Positions 54,975 through 61,363 of a DNA stretch of 64,000 bases are shown one piece after another. Location: contig CAJEXW010000001.1 in assembly GCA_903994525.1 (NCBI GenBank), positions 124,001-188,000 of the forward strand, given 5' to 3'. The position numbers were made by a program, and so were the translations under genes. This DNA is from an uncultured Chlorobiaceae bacterium. Its GTDB lineage: Bacteria > Bacteroidota > Chlorobiia > Chlorobiales > Chlorobiaceae. Below the pieces are notes generated by a model. That model was not told the origin of the DNA, ran no database searches, and was given only the letters and a program-made list of their open reading frames with translations. Positions within the stretch are counted from its first letter, which is position 1. The number at the start of each line of letters is the position of its first letter.

Positions 54975-55206
54975 AAGGAGAGAGACAAGAAGGCATGACA
55001 CGGCCAAAAAAATCCAGGATGATATACAAATAATGTGTTACCCTGCTATACAGCAGTGGGCCTTCCAGATTTTTTTCACCATGATGATGGTGTGAAAAGC
55101 CTCTGGACTTTTTAATTTTTTCATTATATTATTGGTCATATGCCAAGAAATAGGTGTCGTGCAGCAGAAATAAACACAAGACTCTCTATCCAGGATAGCA
55201 AAAACA

Positions 55207-55791
55207 ATGAAGAAAATAGTATTGATCGCATTAAGCCTTTTCCCCTTGACAACCTTCGCAGGTGTTAAGAACAATGAAAGCGACCGACTCCCTGAATTAT
55301 TGAAAACAACCAAAGTGGTTGTTGACCCAATGCCAGGGAAATTAAAAACCTTGCTTGTGAATGAGATTACAAACAACGGCCCGGTTAAAGCGATAGAGGT
55401 ATGCAGTAGCATATCCCCCGCTATGGCTAAAGCTGCAAGTGAAAAAACTGGCTGGAACATTAAAAGAGTCAGTCTCAAAAACAGAAACCCTGAAGCTCAG
55501 GCTGACAAATGGGAATCCAAAGCAATGAAAGACTTTGAAAAAGAGCTAGCCGCTAATACGGATGCACTCATGGAAAAAGGTGAGATCGTAAAGGTCAATA
55601 AAAAACAGTACTTCAGATATGCAAAGGGCTTAAAGACTGGGAAAGAGTGCTTGCTCTGCCACGGTAAGACCGAAAACATTACACCAGAAGTCAAAGCGAA
55701 GCTGGAAGAGGTATACCCAAAAGATTTGGCAACAGGGTATGAGATTAATCAGGTCAGAGGCATTGTATCCGTGATACGACCAATCGATTAA
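55207..55791 (+). CDS. DUF3365-type haem-binding protein
   Basis: 194 residues. A signal peptide (MKKIVLIALSLFPLTTFAG) indicates export. The body resembles DUF3365 / Tll0287-like sensor proteins: EVCSSISPAMAKAASEKTGW, KRVSLKNRNPEAQADKWE, and a single c-type haem motif CLLCH within GKECLLCHGKTENITPEVKAKLEEVYPKDLATGYEINQVRGIVSVIRPI. Such domains are monohaem sensors or redox proteins, often fused to kinases; here the protein stands alone. The ABC-F gene ends 232 bases upstream; no gene is seen in that gap, which holds a short hairpin at about 55078-55100. Confidence 0.8.
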   Translation: MKKIVLIALSLFPLTTFAGVKNNESDRLPELLKTTKVVVDPMPGKLKTLLVNEITNNGPVKAIEVCSSISPAMAKAASEKTGWNIKRVSLKNRNPEAQADKWESKAMKDFEKELAANTDALMEKGEIVKVNKKQYFRYAKGLKTGKECLLCHGKTENITPEVKAKLEEVYPKDLATGYEINQVRGIVSVIRPID

Positions 55792-55885
55792 CGTCACATC
55801 CTGCATGGCATAATAATTCAGACGGGTATCATGGCACCTTTTTCGTACACCGCACCAGCCGCAGCCCATTTCGGGGCGTGTTGAT

Positions 55886-56089
55886 TCATGCTGAAGGAGC
55901 GTCATTAACAAAGGGGCGAGGCAGGATCGCCTTCGGGGCAGTGTGGATAATTTCGTAGTCAGTGGCCCCTTCTGCCACCAGGGCACCGCTCCCCAATGCC
56001 CCATCACCCACAGGCGAAACAAGGGGCACTCTTGATTCAACGATGCCAGTTCCGGTGCCAAATTCAATACGTCCGGACACCTGTTTCAC
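55886..56089 (-). CDS. Unknown 67-residue open frame coupled to the HTH gene
   Basis: A GTG at 56089 overlaps the TGA of the preceding HTH gene (GTGA), which suggests translational coupling. The peptide is Gly/Ala/Val-rich (GTGTGIVESRVPLVSPVGDGALGSGALVAEG) and matches no family I recognise. It may be a decayed partner gene, or non-coding sequence with an accidental frame. Between 55792 and 55885 I see no other gene. Confidence 0.3.
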   Translation of the reverse strand: MKQVSGRIEFGTGTGIVESRVPLVSPVGDGALGSGALVAEGATDYEIIHTAPKAILPRPFVNDAPSA

Positions 56090-56478
56090 TTCTCAACCTG
56101 AAAGACAATATCATCCAGCGTAACGTTCTGCGCTTTGGCCACCGCCAATAAGACTTCCGTCGTTCCAGTCCGTTTTCCAGTTTCGATTTGCGACAAATAT
56201 GGTGTACTTATCTCCGCGACTTCCGCTAATTGCTGTTGAGTCAGACCGCGATATTCACGCCATACTTTAACTGGATTTTCACCATCAAGCAAAGCAAACG
56301 TAACTTCACCGGGAACAAGCTCTTCTTTGCCTTGCTTAATTGCAGTTTTTACCGCGTCATCATCGCGTACATCCTGCAACATTTCCGATTCTTCAACAAG
56401 TTGGACGTATGCGTCATAGGGCAATACTGCCCATTCCGGCTTACCATCGTGTTCAATTACTTGTACTGGTGCATTCAT
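56086..56478 (-). CDS. HTH antitoxin-like regulator (XRE family)
   Basis: 130 residues from the ATG at 56478, preceded by AGAGG; the open frame runs upstream to 56562 without family similarity. The N-terminal half (PVQVIEHDGKPEWAVLPYDAYVQLVEE) resembles the Phd/YefM-like part of fused antitoxins. The C-terminal half is a Cro/cI helix-turn-helix: RGLTQQQLAEVAEISTPYLSQIETGKR. In other genomes such proteins are paired with RelE-like toxins; no toxin is adjacent, so this copy appears orphaned. Confidence 0.75.
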   Translation of the reverse strand: MNAPVQVIEHDGKPEWAVLPYDAYVQLVEESEMLQDVRDDDAVKTAIKQGKEELVPGEVTFALLDGENPVKVWREYRGLTQQQLAEVAEISTPYLSQIETGKRTGTTEVLLAVAKAQNVTLDDIVFQVEK

Positions 56479-56620
56479 CGGTAGACCTCTTTGCGTTGCG
56501 CTATTTTTAAGACCAAAACAACTCATAAAAAAATATTGCTTCTCTATGCGAAGAGTTAGCATATTTGCAGTACAAAGTTTTGAGTAACGATTTTTTTACA
56601 AAATCACCACTTTTCAGAGC

Positions 56621-56839
56621 ATGATGCCAGCATCTATCGACACAACAAGCCTTCCGCTTCCGGCCTCTTTGGTAGGTACCTGGCGTCGTTTTGGCTTGTT
56701 TGGCCCCGTTTATGAGATTATCAGCGTTGGAGATAATCTGGCGAATGGCGATAACTTGATGCGTGTTCGTGTCGTTGAATCCGGTGAAGAGTTGGACTAC
56801 CGCTTTGCTGACATTCTTGATGACCCCAAGGAACGCTAA
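56621..56839 (+). CDS. DUF5397 family protein, likely VapD partner (VapX-like)
   Basis: 72 residues. SLVGTWRRFGLFGPVYEIISVGDNLANGDNLMRVRVVESGEELDYRFADILDDPKER matches the small DUF5397 family from memory of the family pattern. It overlaps the following vapD relic by one base (TAATG). The arrangement resembles vapXD modules, in which the small first gene is the antitoxin; that role is inferred. Two adjacent ATG codons make the start ambiguous by one residue. Confidence 0.7.
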   Translation: MMPASIDTTSLPLPASLVGTWRRFGLFGPVYEIISVGDNLANGDNLMRVRVVESGEELDYRFADILDDPKER

Positions 56840-57097
56840 TGTTTGCCATTGCTTTTGATCTTGTCGTTGCAGACACCTCACAAAACCACCCCAAAGGTCA
56901 TTGGTAGTACTCTTGCTAATTTTGGATTTAATCGCGTTCAGGGCAGCCTGTACACAACAAACTCGGAAGACCTTGCTAACCTTTTTGCAGCAATTACCGC
57001 ACTAAAGGCTTTGCCATGGCTTCCTGCATCAGTTCGTGACATTCGCGCCTTCCGTGTCGAACAATGGTCAGATTTCACCAATCTGATAAAGTCGTAG
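56839..57097 (+). pseudogene. VapD-family endoribonuclease, frameshifted
   Basis: The ATG at 56839 opens MFAIAFDLVVADTSQNHPKG, the start of VapD proteins (virulence-associated, Cas2-like RNases), and then meets TAG at 56905-56907. From about 56900 the +1 frame gives IGSTLANFGFNRVQGSLYTT and continues with SVRDIRAFRVEQWSDFTNLIKS, the rest of the family sequence, to 57097. About seven residues expected between the two parts are missing, so a net deletion of 3n+2 bases (near 20) fits. The toxin is therefore probably inactive. Confidence 0.8.
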
Positions 57098-57162
57098 ATA
57101 CTTTACTGTGACAGTTCTTCAATAGCCAGAACGATCATACAATAACCGATGGGGAGAAGAGG

Positions 57163-57423
57163 ATGAAAACATGGCAACTGCAACATGCAAAAAATCATTT
57201 GAGCGAAGTGGTCCGCAACGCCCTCAACGAGGGTCCACAGGCTATTACCCTGCATGGCAAGCCTTCAGCAGTGGTTATCTCTTTTGACGAATACAACAAG
57301 GCTATGAATGTTCGAAAGCCGGGTGAGCCCCTCTCAAGTTTTTTTCATAACTCCCCGCTCCGAAATTCAGGGATAGACATCAAGAGATCAAAAGATTCTG
57401 GCAGAAATGAGGTGATTCTGTGA
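57163..57423 (+). CDS. Phd/YefM-type antitoxin
   Basis: 86 residues. WQLQHAKNHLSEVVRNALNEGPQAITLHGKPSAVVISFDEY is the Phd/YefM fold, which binds the operator; the C-terminal segment (SFFHNSPLRNSGIDIKRS) would wrap the toxin. A strong GGGGAGAAGAGG precedes the ATG. It overlaps the following vapC gene by GTGA, a coupled toxin-antitoxin arrangement. Confidence 0.9.
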   Translation: MKTWQLQHAKNHLSEVVRNALNEGPQAITLHGKPSAVVISFDEYNKAMNVRKPGEPLSSFFHNSPLRNSGIDIKRSKDSGRNEVIL

Positions 57424-57852
57424 AGTCAGGGGTAGGTTACCTGTTGGATACCTGCGTGATCTCTGAGCTGATCAGAGCGGAGCCGTCACCGAAAGTTATG
57501 GAGTGGATTGATGGTCAGGATGAAGAGAGCCTGTATCTGAGTGTCATCACGCTTGGTGAAGTTGAAAAAGGAATTTCAAAGCTGGCGGAAGGCAGAAAAA
57601 AAAATGCAATTGCAGACGTGGTTTACTGATGAATTAATGGGACGGTTCAATGGCCGGATTTTTGGCATCACCACTGAAGTTGCACGTTGTTGGGGCACAA
57701 TGCTTGGTGAATCAGAAAAAAAAGGTCGATCACTCCCCGTCTTTGATGCGCTCATTGCTGCGACTGCCATAACAAACGGGTTGATCGTGGTCACCCGGAA
57801 CACAGCCGACATGAACGGTTCTGGCGCAACACTTCTTGATCCATGGGAATAA
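57420..57852 (+). pseudogene. VapC-family PIN-domain toxin, frameshifted at an A9 tract
   Basis: A GTG at 57420 starts GYLLDTCVISELIRAEPSPKVMEWIDGQ and includes VITLGEVEKGISKL. After GRKK the frame runs into TGA at 57627. The other frame from the A tract gives MQLQTWFTDELMGRFNGRI ... PVFDALIAATAITNGLIVVTRNTADM and ends at 57852, completing the PIN domain with its acidic residues. The break is at A9 (57596-57604); eight A would restore one frame. Pseudogene, sequencing error, or slippage-dependent expression are all possible. Confidence 0.8.
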
Positions 57853-57888
57853 ATCCGCTTCCGGCATGACACTGATTGAAGCGACGAT

Positions 57889-58038
57889 TTGGGTTGGCAA
57901 TCCGGTTGCATTTTGTGAAAAGGAGGAATTACTATGAGCTTGACAAAAATGATGCCAGATAAGGGGCTTATCAGAAAAGTGACAGAAATTCTTTTTAAAG
58001 AGCTGGGTTATTCCATTTCTAAAACAAAAGTGTTATAA
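57889..58038 (+). pseudogene. Truncated PIN/ORF71 module next to the insertion sequence
   Basis: Bases 57889-58011 repeat 61054-61176 with a small number of substitutions. The segment covers the last residues of a PIN gene (...WVGNPVAFCEKEELL-like) and the first 26 codons of the ORF71 partner (ATG at 57934, MSLTKMMPDKGLIRKVTEILFKELGY). The IS630-type element begins at 58011 and cuts it; the frame runs on into the IS to a TAA at 58036-58038. The PIN part upstream of 57889 is missing too. Confidence 0.8.
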
Positions 58039-58062
58039 TATACCCTAAAAGGAGGTGGGTAT

Positions 58063-59215
58063 ATGGCACGACCAGCAAGTGGTAAGGAGGTTTTGGAAAA
58101 AGCAAAGGAAACATTGGCGAATGCTCGAACTGTAGAAGAGCTGCGCCAGGCACAAGCGGTGGTCTTGCCACTGGAATACGGTTTTTCTATTGCCCAAGTG
58201 GCAGCTGTTTTGGGTATTTCAAAGGGTTGGGCCTGTCAATTGAGGAGGCGTTTTATTCAGGCCGGTGGCCTTCCAGCAGAATCAAAACCAAAGCGGGGTG
58301 GACGGCATCGGGAAATTATGAGCAAAGAGGAAGAGGCTGCCTTTCTTGCTCCCTTTTTTGATAAAGCAATCCATGGCGGCATATTGATTGTCAGCGAGAT
58401 CAAGATTGCTCTGGACAAACGAATGGGCCGTAAAACGGCACTTGCTTCGACCTATAATCTTCTGCACAGGAATAACTGGCGGAAGCTTGCGCCGGACAAG
58501 AGACATACGAAAACCGATGTCGACGCACAGATAGAGTGGAAAAAAAACTCCAGTCCCTCCTCTCCCTGATCAACACGGAGTGGCCAGGTACCAAGCCACT
58601 TCGGTTGATGTTTCAGGATGAAGCACGTTTTGGCCGTATTACCGACACGCGTCAATGCTGGTGTCCGCGACCGGTTCGCCCGCTGAGTATGGTCACGGTG
58701 ACCCAAGAGTACACCTATGCATATGCAGCCGTCTCGGTTAGAGATGGGGCGCTTGACACGTTGATCCTGCCGACTGTCAACAGCGGATGCATGCAAATAT
58801 TTCTTGATGAAATATCGTCCAGGTATTCTGAAGACAGGATAGTGATGATATTGGATGGGGCTGGTTGGCACAAGTCGTCCACAATAAAACGACCTCGAAG
58901 CAGAGCTTCGAGGTATTTGTTCATATTAATTATTGTCTGTGCCCTAAGCAGAGCTTAGGGGAATAAATCCCACAGAGATTAAAAACTCCGAAAAATATGC
59001 GTCTGATTTCATTGCCACCCTATTCGCCGGAACTCAATCCAGTCGAGCACCTGTGGGACGAACTTCGCGACAATGCTTTTGGGAATATAGTCTTCAACAG
59101 CTTGCATGCTCTTGAAGACCATTTGGAATCCTCGTTAAGGGAAATGGAACATGATACACCAAGAGTTCATTCCATCGTCGCGTGGCCTTGGATTATGGAT
59201 TCATTATTGATTTAG
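58063..59215 (+). pseudogene. IS630-type transposase, interrupted
   Basis: Three frames together make one transposase. The first (58063-58569) carries the helix-turn-helix region (GFSIAQVAAVLGISKGWACQLRRRF) to DAQIEWKK. A -1 shift at A8 (58540-58547) joins it to the second, with LRLMFQDEARFGRI (first catalytic Asp) and VMILDGAGWHKS (second Asp). The third (58997-59215) holds SLPPYSPELNPVEHLWDELRD (catalytic Glu). The A8 slip could be programmed, as reported for some IS630 members, but the second break is a 95-bp insertion that shifts the frame, so the protein is not made intact. Confidence 0.9.
58890..58979. repeat. Two-hairpin insertion within the transposase gene
   Basis: Removing 95 bases (58890-58984) restores the transposase frame exactly, joining ...KSSTIK to TPKNMRLIS. 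The inserted DNA holds two hairpins with the same AGA loop: ACCTCGAAGC/GCTTCGAGGT (10-bp stem, 58892-58914) and CCCTAAGC/GCTTAGGG (8-bp stem, 58942-58960). The second is enclosed by TCTGTG/CACAGA (58936-58941, 58971-58976). TAAAA occurs at both edges (58885-58889, 58980-58984) and could be a target duplication. It resembles palindrome-bearing mini-elements derived from IS200/IS605 ends, but no transposase is present. Confidence 0.75.
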
Positions 59216-59227
59216 AAATGGAATAAG

Positions 59228-59252
59228 ATGATCATGTCACCTGTTCCTGTGC
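59228..59252 (-). repeat. Short fragment of the DUF4062/RecG-like gene beside the IS
   Basis: The minus strand reads GTGTGDMI-like sequence, closely matching the same piece near 60550-60575 and 61830-61855. It lies between the IS right end and the brnA stop and has no function of its own. It shows that the IS right flank is not the continuation of the left-flank gene. Confidence 0.6.
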
Positions 59253-59256
59253 TTTT

Positions 59257-59508
59257 TTACTTTTGTGCAACTGCGCGTTCAATGGCCTGACGAATAAACC
59301 GTTGATACGGCACACCTTCCCTTGTTGCCTTTTTTTGTATAGCAAGAAGCAGTTCTTCAGAAAGTCGAATACTGATGGATTTGCCTTTCGGTTTAAATTC
59401 AAATTGAACCAACTGACCGCCGGATAAATCATAGTTGCTTAAATCTTCATGAGCAACAAATGCCTCGGCTTCCTCATCACTCCTGAATATCGGGATTTTC
59501 TTTTTCAT
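59257..59508 (-). CDS. brnA: BrnA/CopG-family antitoxin
   Basis: 83 residues. The C-terminal half is a ribbon-helix-helix domain (SISIRLSEELLLAIQKKATREGVPYQRFIRQAIERAV), and the N-terminal part (IPIFRSDEEAEAFVAHEDLSNYDLSG) is typical of antitoxins paired with BrnT. Its start overlaps the brnT end by 32 bases, the usual toxin-first brnTA order with coupled translation. The dimer would repress the operon. Confidence 0.85.
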   Translation of the reverse strand: MKKKIPIFRSDEEAEAFVAHEDLSNYDLSGGQLVQFEFKPKGKSISIRLSEELLLAIQKKATREGVPYQRFIRQAIERAVAQK

Positions 59509-59788
59509 AAGCCGTTATCTCCTTTTGATGCATATATCTGGCACTGATTGGCCGAATCAACAGGTTTTCATCATCCCTGCGTAAAGTGAACACAACAAAA
59601 ATATGGCGATTGTCCTTTGCTTTACCAATGACCTTGAAGCGTGTCTCGGCATCTGAATGGTCATCAGGAAAAGTCATAACAGGACGAGTAAAAATATCCT
59701 CTATGACATCAAGCGAAACCCCGTGCTTTCGGCATTTTTCCTTATTGCCTTCGTCCCATTGAAATCCAGATACCTGTGCTTTTCTCAT
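59477..59788 (-). CDS. brnT: BrnT-family toxin
   Basis: 103 residues. FQWDEGNKEKCRKHGVSLDVIEDIFTRPVMTFPDDHSDAETRFKVIGKAKDNRHIFVVFTLRR matches BrnT, a RelE-fold ribonuclease toxin that inhibits translation. ISARYMHQKEITAYEK is the typical C-terminal helix. It is the only complete toxin among the modules in this part of the window. Confidence 0.9.
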   Translation of the reverse strand: MRKAQVSGFQWDEGNKEKCRKHGVSLDVIEDIFTRPVMTFPDDHSDAETRFKVIGKAKDNRHIFVVFTLRRDDENLLIRPISARYMHQKEITAYEKENPDIQE

Positions 59789-60119
59789 AGATCAATGATA
59801 TACATTTGCATATACATTCACAACAAAAAACCATGTCGCCACATCAAATTCACCTTCCGTTGGAGAGAGGCCATCAGCATCTTCATGCCCATACTTCCCC
59901 GGTGTAATCGCTTCTTCCCCGGATGGAGAAAGCACCTGCAGCACCACGCAAAGAATCTTGAAAGAATGCCTATTTTCGGGTCATTGACCACCATGCAATA
60001 TCAAGCAAAAAACTTTCCCCAAGTCCATTATCGCCGGTAATCAGGTTCAAGCGCTCGCCAAACTCCAGCTCCATGGCTGATGAAGGGCCAACGTTTTCCA
60101 ATTTCAGATGCTTCAGCAT
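59789..60119 (-). pseudogene. Relics of ATPase genes (AAA N-terminus and DUF4062 piece)
   Basis: Minus-strand 60119-59970 reads MLKHLKLENVGPSSAMELEFGERLNLITGDNGLGESFLLD and stops after 49 codons: the start of an AAA/SMC-like ATP-binding protein whose Walker A has Glu in place of Lys (GDNGLGES). Bases 59833-59892 repeat 62684-62743 of the intact DUF4062 gene (SPTEREFDAAT region). Neither is a functional gene. The remaining sequence between them holds no frame that I recognise. Confidence 0.65.
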
Positions 60120-60170
60120 GTATTTTCTCCGAACTCTTTTTTTATTGGGCTGCGTTCTGCCGCATTATCC

Positions 60171-60575
60171 TCATTTTTTCTTTCTGGCCAGCAAAGCCAT
60201 CCCCTTTTTCGTGAGGCGATATTTCTGAAACCGACTGTTTGGTTTATCAGGTATGGCCATCTCGACAAGCCCAGCCTTGAGTGACGGAACAAGGTAAATC
60301 GCACGAAAAGAATCCTCATGCCGAAGCCCAAGTAACTGCTGCATTTCACTACGCTTCATCTCTCCATGCAAGACCGAGAGGAGCCGTCTGACTTCCCCGG
60401 TGACTTCCCCGCTGACTTCCCCGGTGGGCAACGAAATATTCTCTGCTGCTGCACCAAAGAGAGCACTCTCCTTTCTCCAGATAGTGACTACAAACCCGTC
60501 CGTCAGGCTGAACTCCGGTTCACGCAGGCCAGCATTGCTGCAAAAAGTGATCATGTCACCCGTTCCCGTGCCCAT
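60171..60575 (-). pseudogene. Truncated C-terminal copy of a RecG-like ATP-binding regulator
   Basis: 134 codons starting inside a conserved segment (MGTGTGDMITFCSNAGLREPEFSLTDGFVVTIWRK). This part repeats the intact gene at 61364-62959 (DNA similarity about 60408-60592 with 61691-61875). The tail differs: GEVSGEVTGEVRRLLSVLHGEMKRSEMQQLLGLRHEDSF leads to a winged-helix C-terminus (SRFQKYRLTKKGMALLARKKK). The N-terminal domains are absent and a stop lies a few codons upstream of the homologous start, so this is a 5'-truncated paralogue. Confidence 0.75.
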
Positions 60576-60650
60576 TCGTTCAATGTAATTTGGAATATAT
60601 TTTTCTAATTTAAACCGTTATAGATATATTTGAACGAAGATGGGGGTGGT

Positions 60651-61102
60651 TTGAAAAATATATATCTCGATGTCTGTACGCTTTGCAGACCATACGACGA
60701 CCAGACTTATTCACGCATTCACCTCGAAACCACTGCGGTACGGTTGATATTTCTGCTGCAGAAAATGGTCGGTATCAATTGATCTGGTCTCCTGTTCATG
60801 TCAAAGAGATTGAAGCAACCACTGATGAAATGGAGCGAGCTGAATTGCTTTACTTGATAGAAAGAACACTCGGCAAGGCTGCGGTGATAATCATCGATAA
60901 AAAAACAACAAGAACGCGAGCAGAATATTTGACAACCTTGGGGTTCGGAATTGCAGACGCAGCTCATTTTGCCTACTCTGAAGCTTTTGGGGCAGAATTG
61001 ATCACCTGTGACGACAAATTTGCCAAAAAGAGCAAACTGGTTAAACCTGCTCATTGGGTTGGAAATCCGGTTGCATTTTGTGAAAAGGAGGAATTACTAT
61101 GA
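60651..61102 (+). pseudogene. PIN-domain toxin gene, frameshifted
   Basis: A TTG at 60651 opens NIYLDVCTLCRPYDDQTYSRIHLETTAVRL (first PIN Asp), which ends at TGA near 60780. A second frame, open from 60683, gives AAENGRYQLIWSPVHVKEIEAT, then GIADAAHFAYSEAFGAELITCDDKFAKKSK, up to 61102, supplying the other acidic residues. The switch must fall at about 60740-60760. The stop overlaps the ATG of ORF71 as ATGA. A shorter product from the ATG at 60683 would lack the first Asp. Confidence 0.75.
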
Positions 61103-61314
61103 GCTTGACAAAAATGATGCCCGATAAGGAGCTTATCAAAAAAGTCACCGAAATTCTTTTTAGAGAGCTGGGTTATACCGATGCGATCCGGTTTTTATCT
61201 CTGCCAAAAGAGCAAAAAATGGAGAGTGTTGAACGACATCGCAACTGGCAGAACACCCTTGATAAAGATAAATTTTACAACGACATTTTTACGCCCGACA
61301 ACAAGCAGGGATAA
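61099..61314 (+). CDS. ORF71, probable partner of the PIN toxin
   Basis: 71 residues, not assigned to a named family by me. It has KMMPDKELIKKVTEILFRELGYTDAIRFLSLPKEQKMESVERHRNWQ, with predicted helices and a charged C-terminus. It overlaps the PIN gene by ATGA and has AAGGAGG upstream. The reverse order (toxin first) and the duplicated, still paired remnant at 57.9-58.0 kb suggest that the two genes move as a unit and that ORF71 is the antitoxin; this is an inference. Confidence 0.65.
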   Translation: MSLTKMMPDKELIKKVTEILFRELGYTDAIRFLSLPKEQKMESVERHRNWQNTLDKDKFYNDIFTPDNKQG

Positions 61315-61363
61315 TATCGCGTTGATGAAATAGTCAAGGCTACACCGCCACCTCTGCCGGAAA

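Larger units (their letters stand above)
58011..59223 (+). mobile_element. IS630-type insertion sequence, about 1.2 kb
   Basis: Terminal inverted repeats TTCCATTTCTAAA (58011-58023) and TTTAGAAATGGAA (59211-59223) match over 13 bases, with weaker similarity further in. TA dinucleotides flank both ends (58009-58010, 59224-59225), as expected for IS630/Tc1-type elements. It encodes a transposase in the same direction, which is interrupted internally. Without the 95-bp internal insertion the element would be about 1118 bp. Confidence 0.88.

Noticed and set aside
58885..58984. Treating the 95-bp insert as a normal part of the transposase
   Set aside because: Its removal rebuilds both the reading frame and the conserved segment between the second Asp and the SLPPYSPELNP motif, and the translated insert has no similarity to transposases.
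58009..59225. Reading the flanking TA pair as proof of a simple recent insertion
   Set aside because: The sequences on the two sides come from different genes, so the TA pair alone cannot be taken as an intact target duplication.
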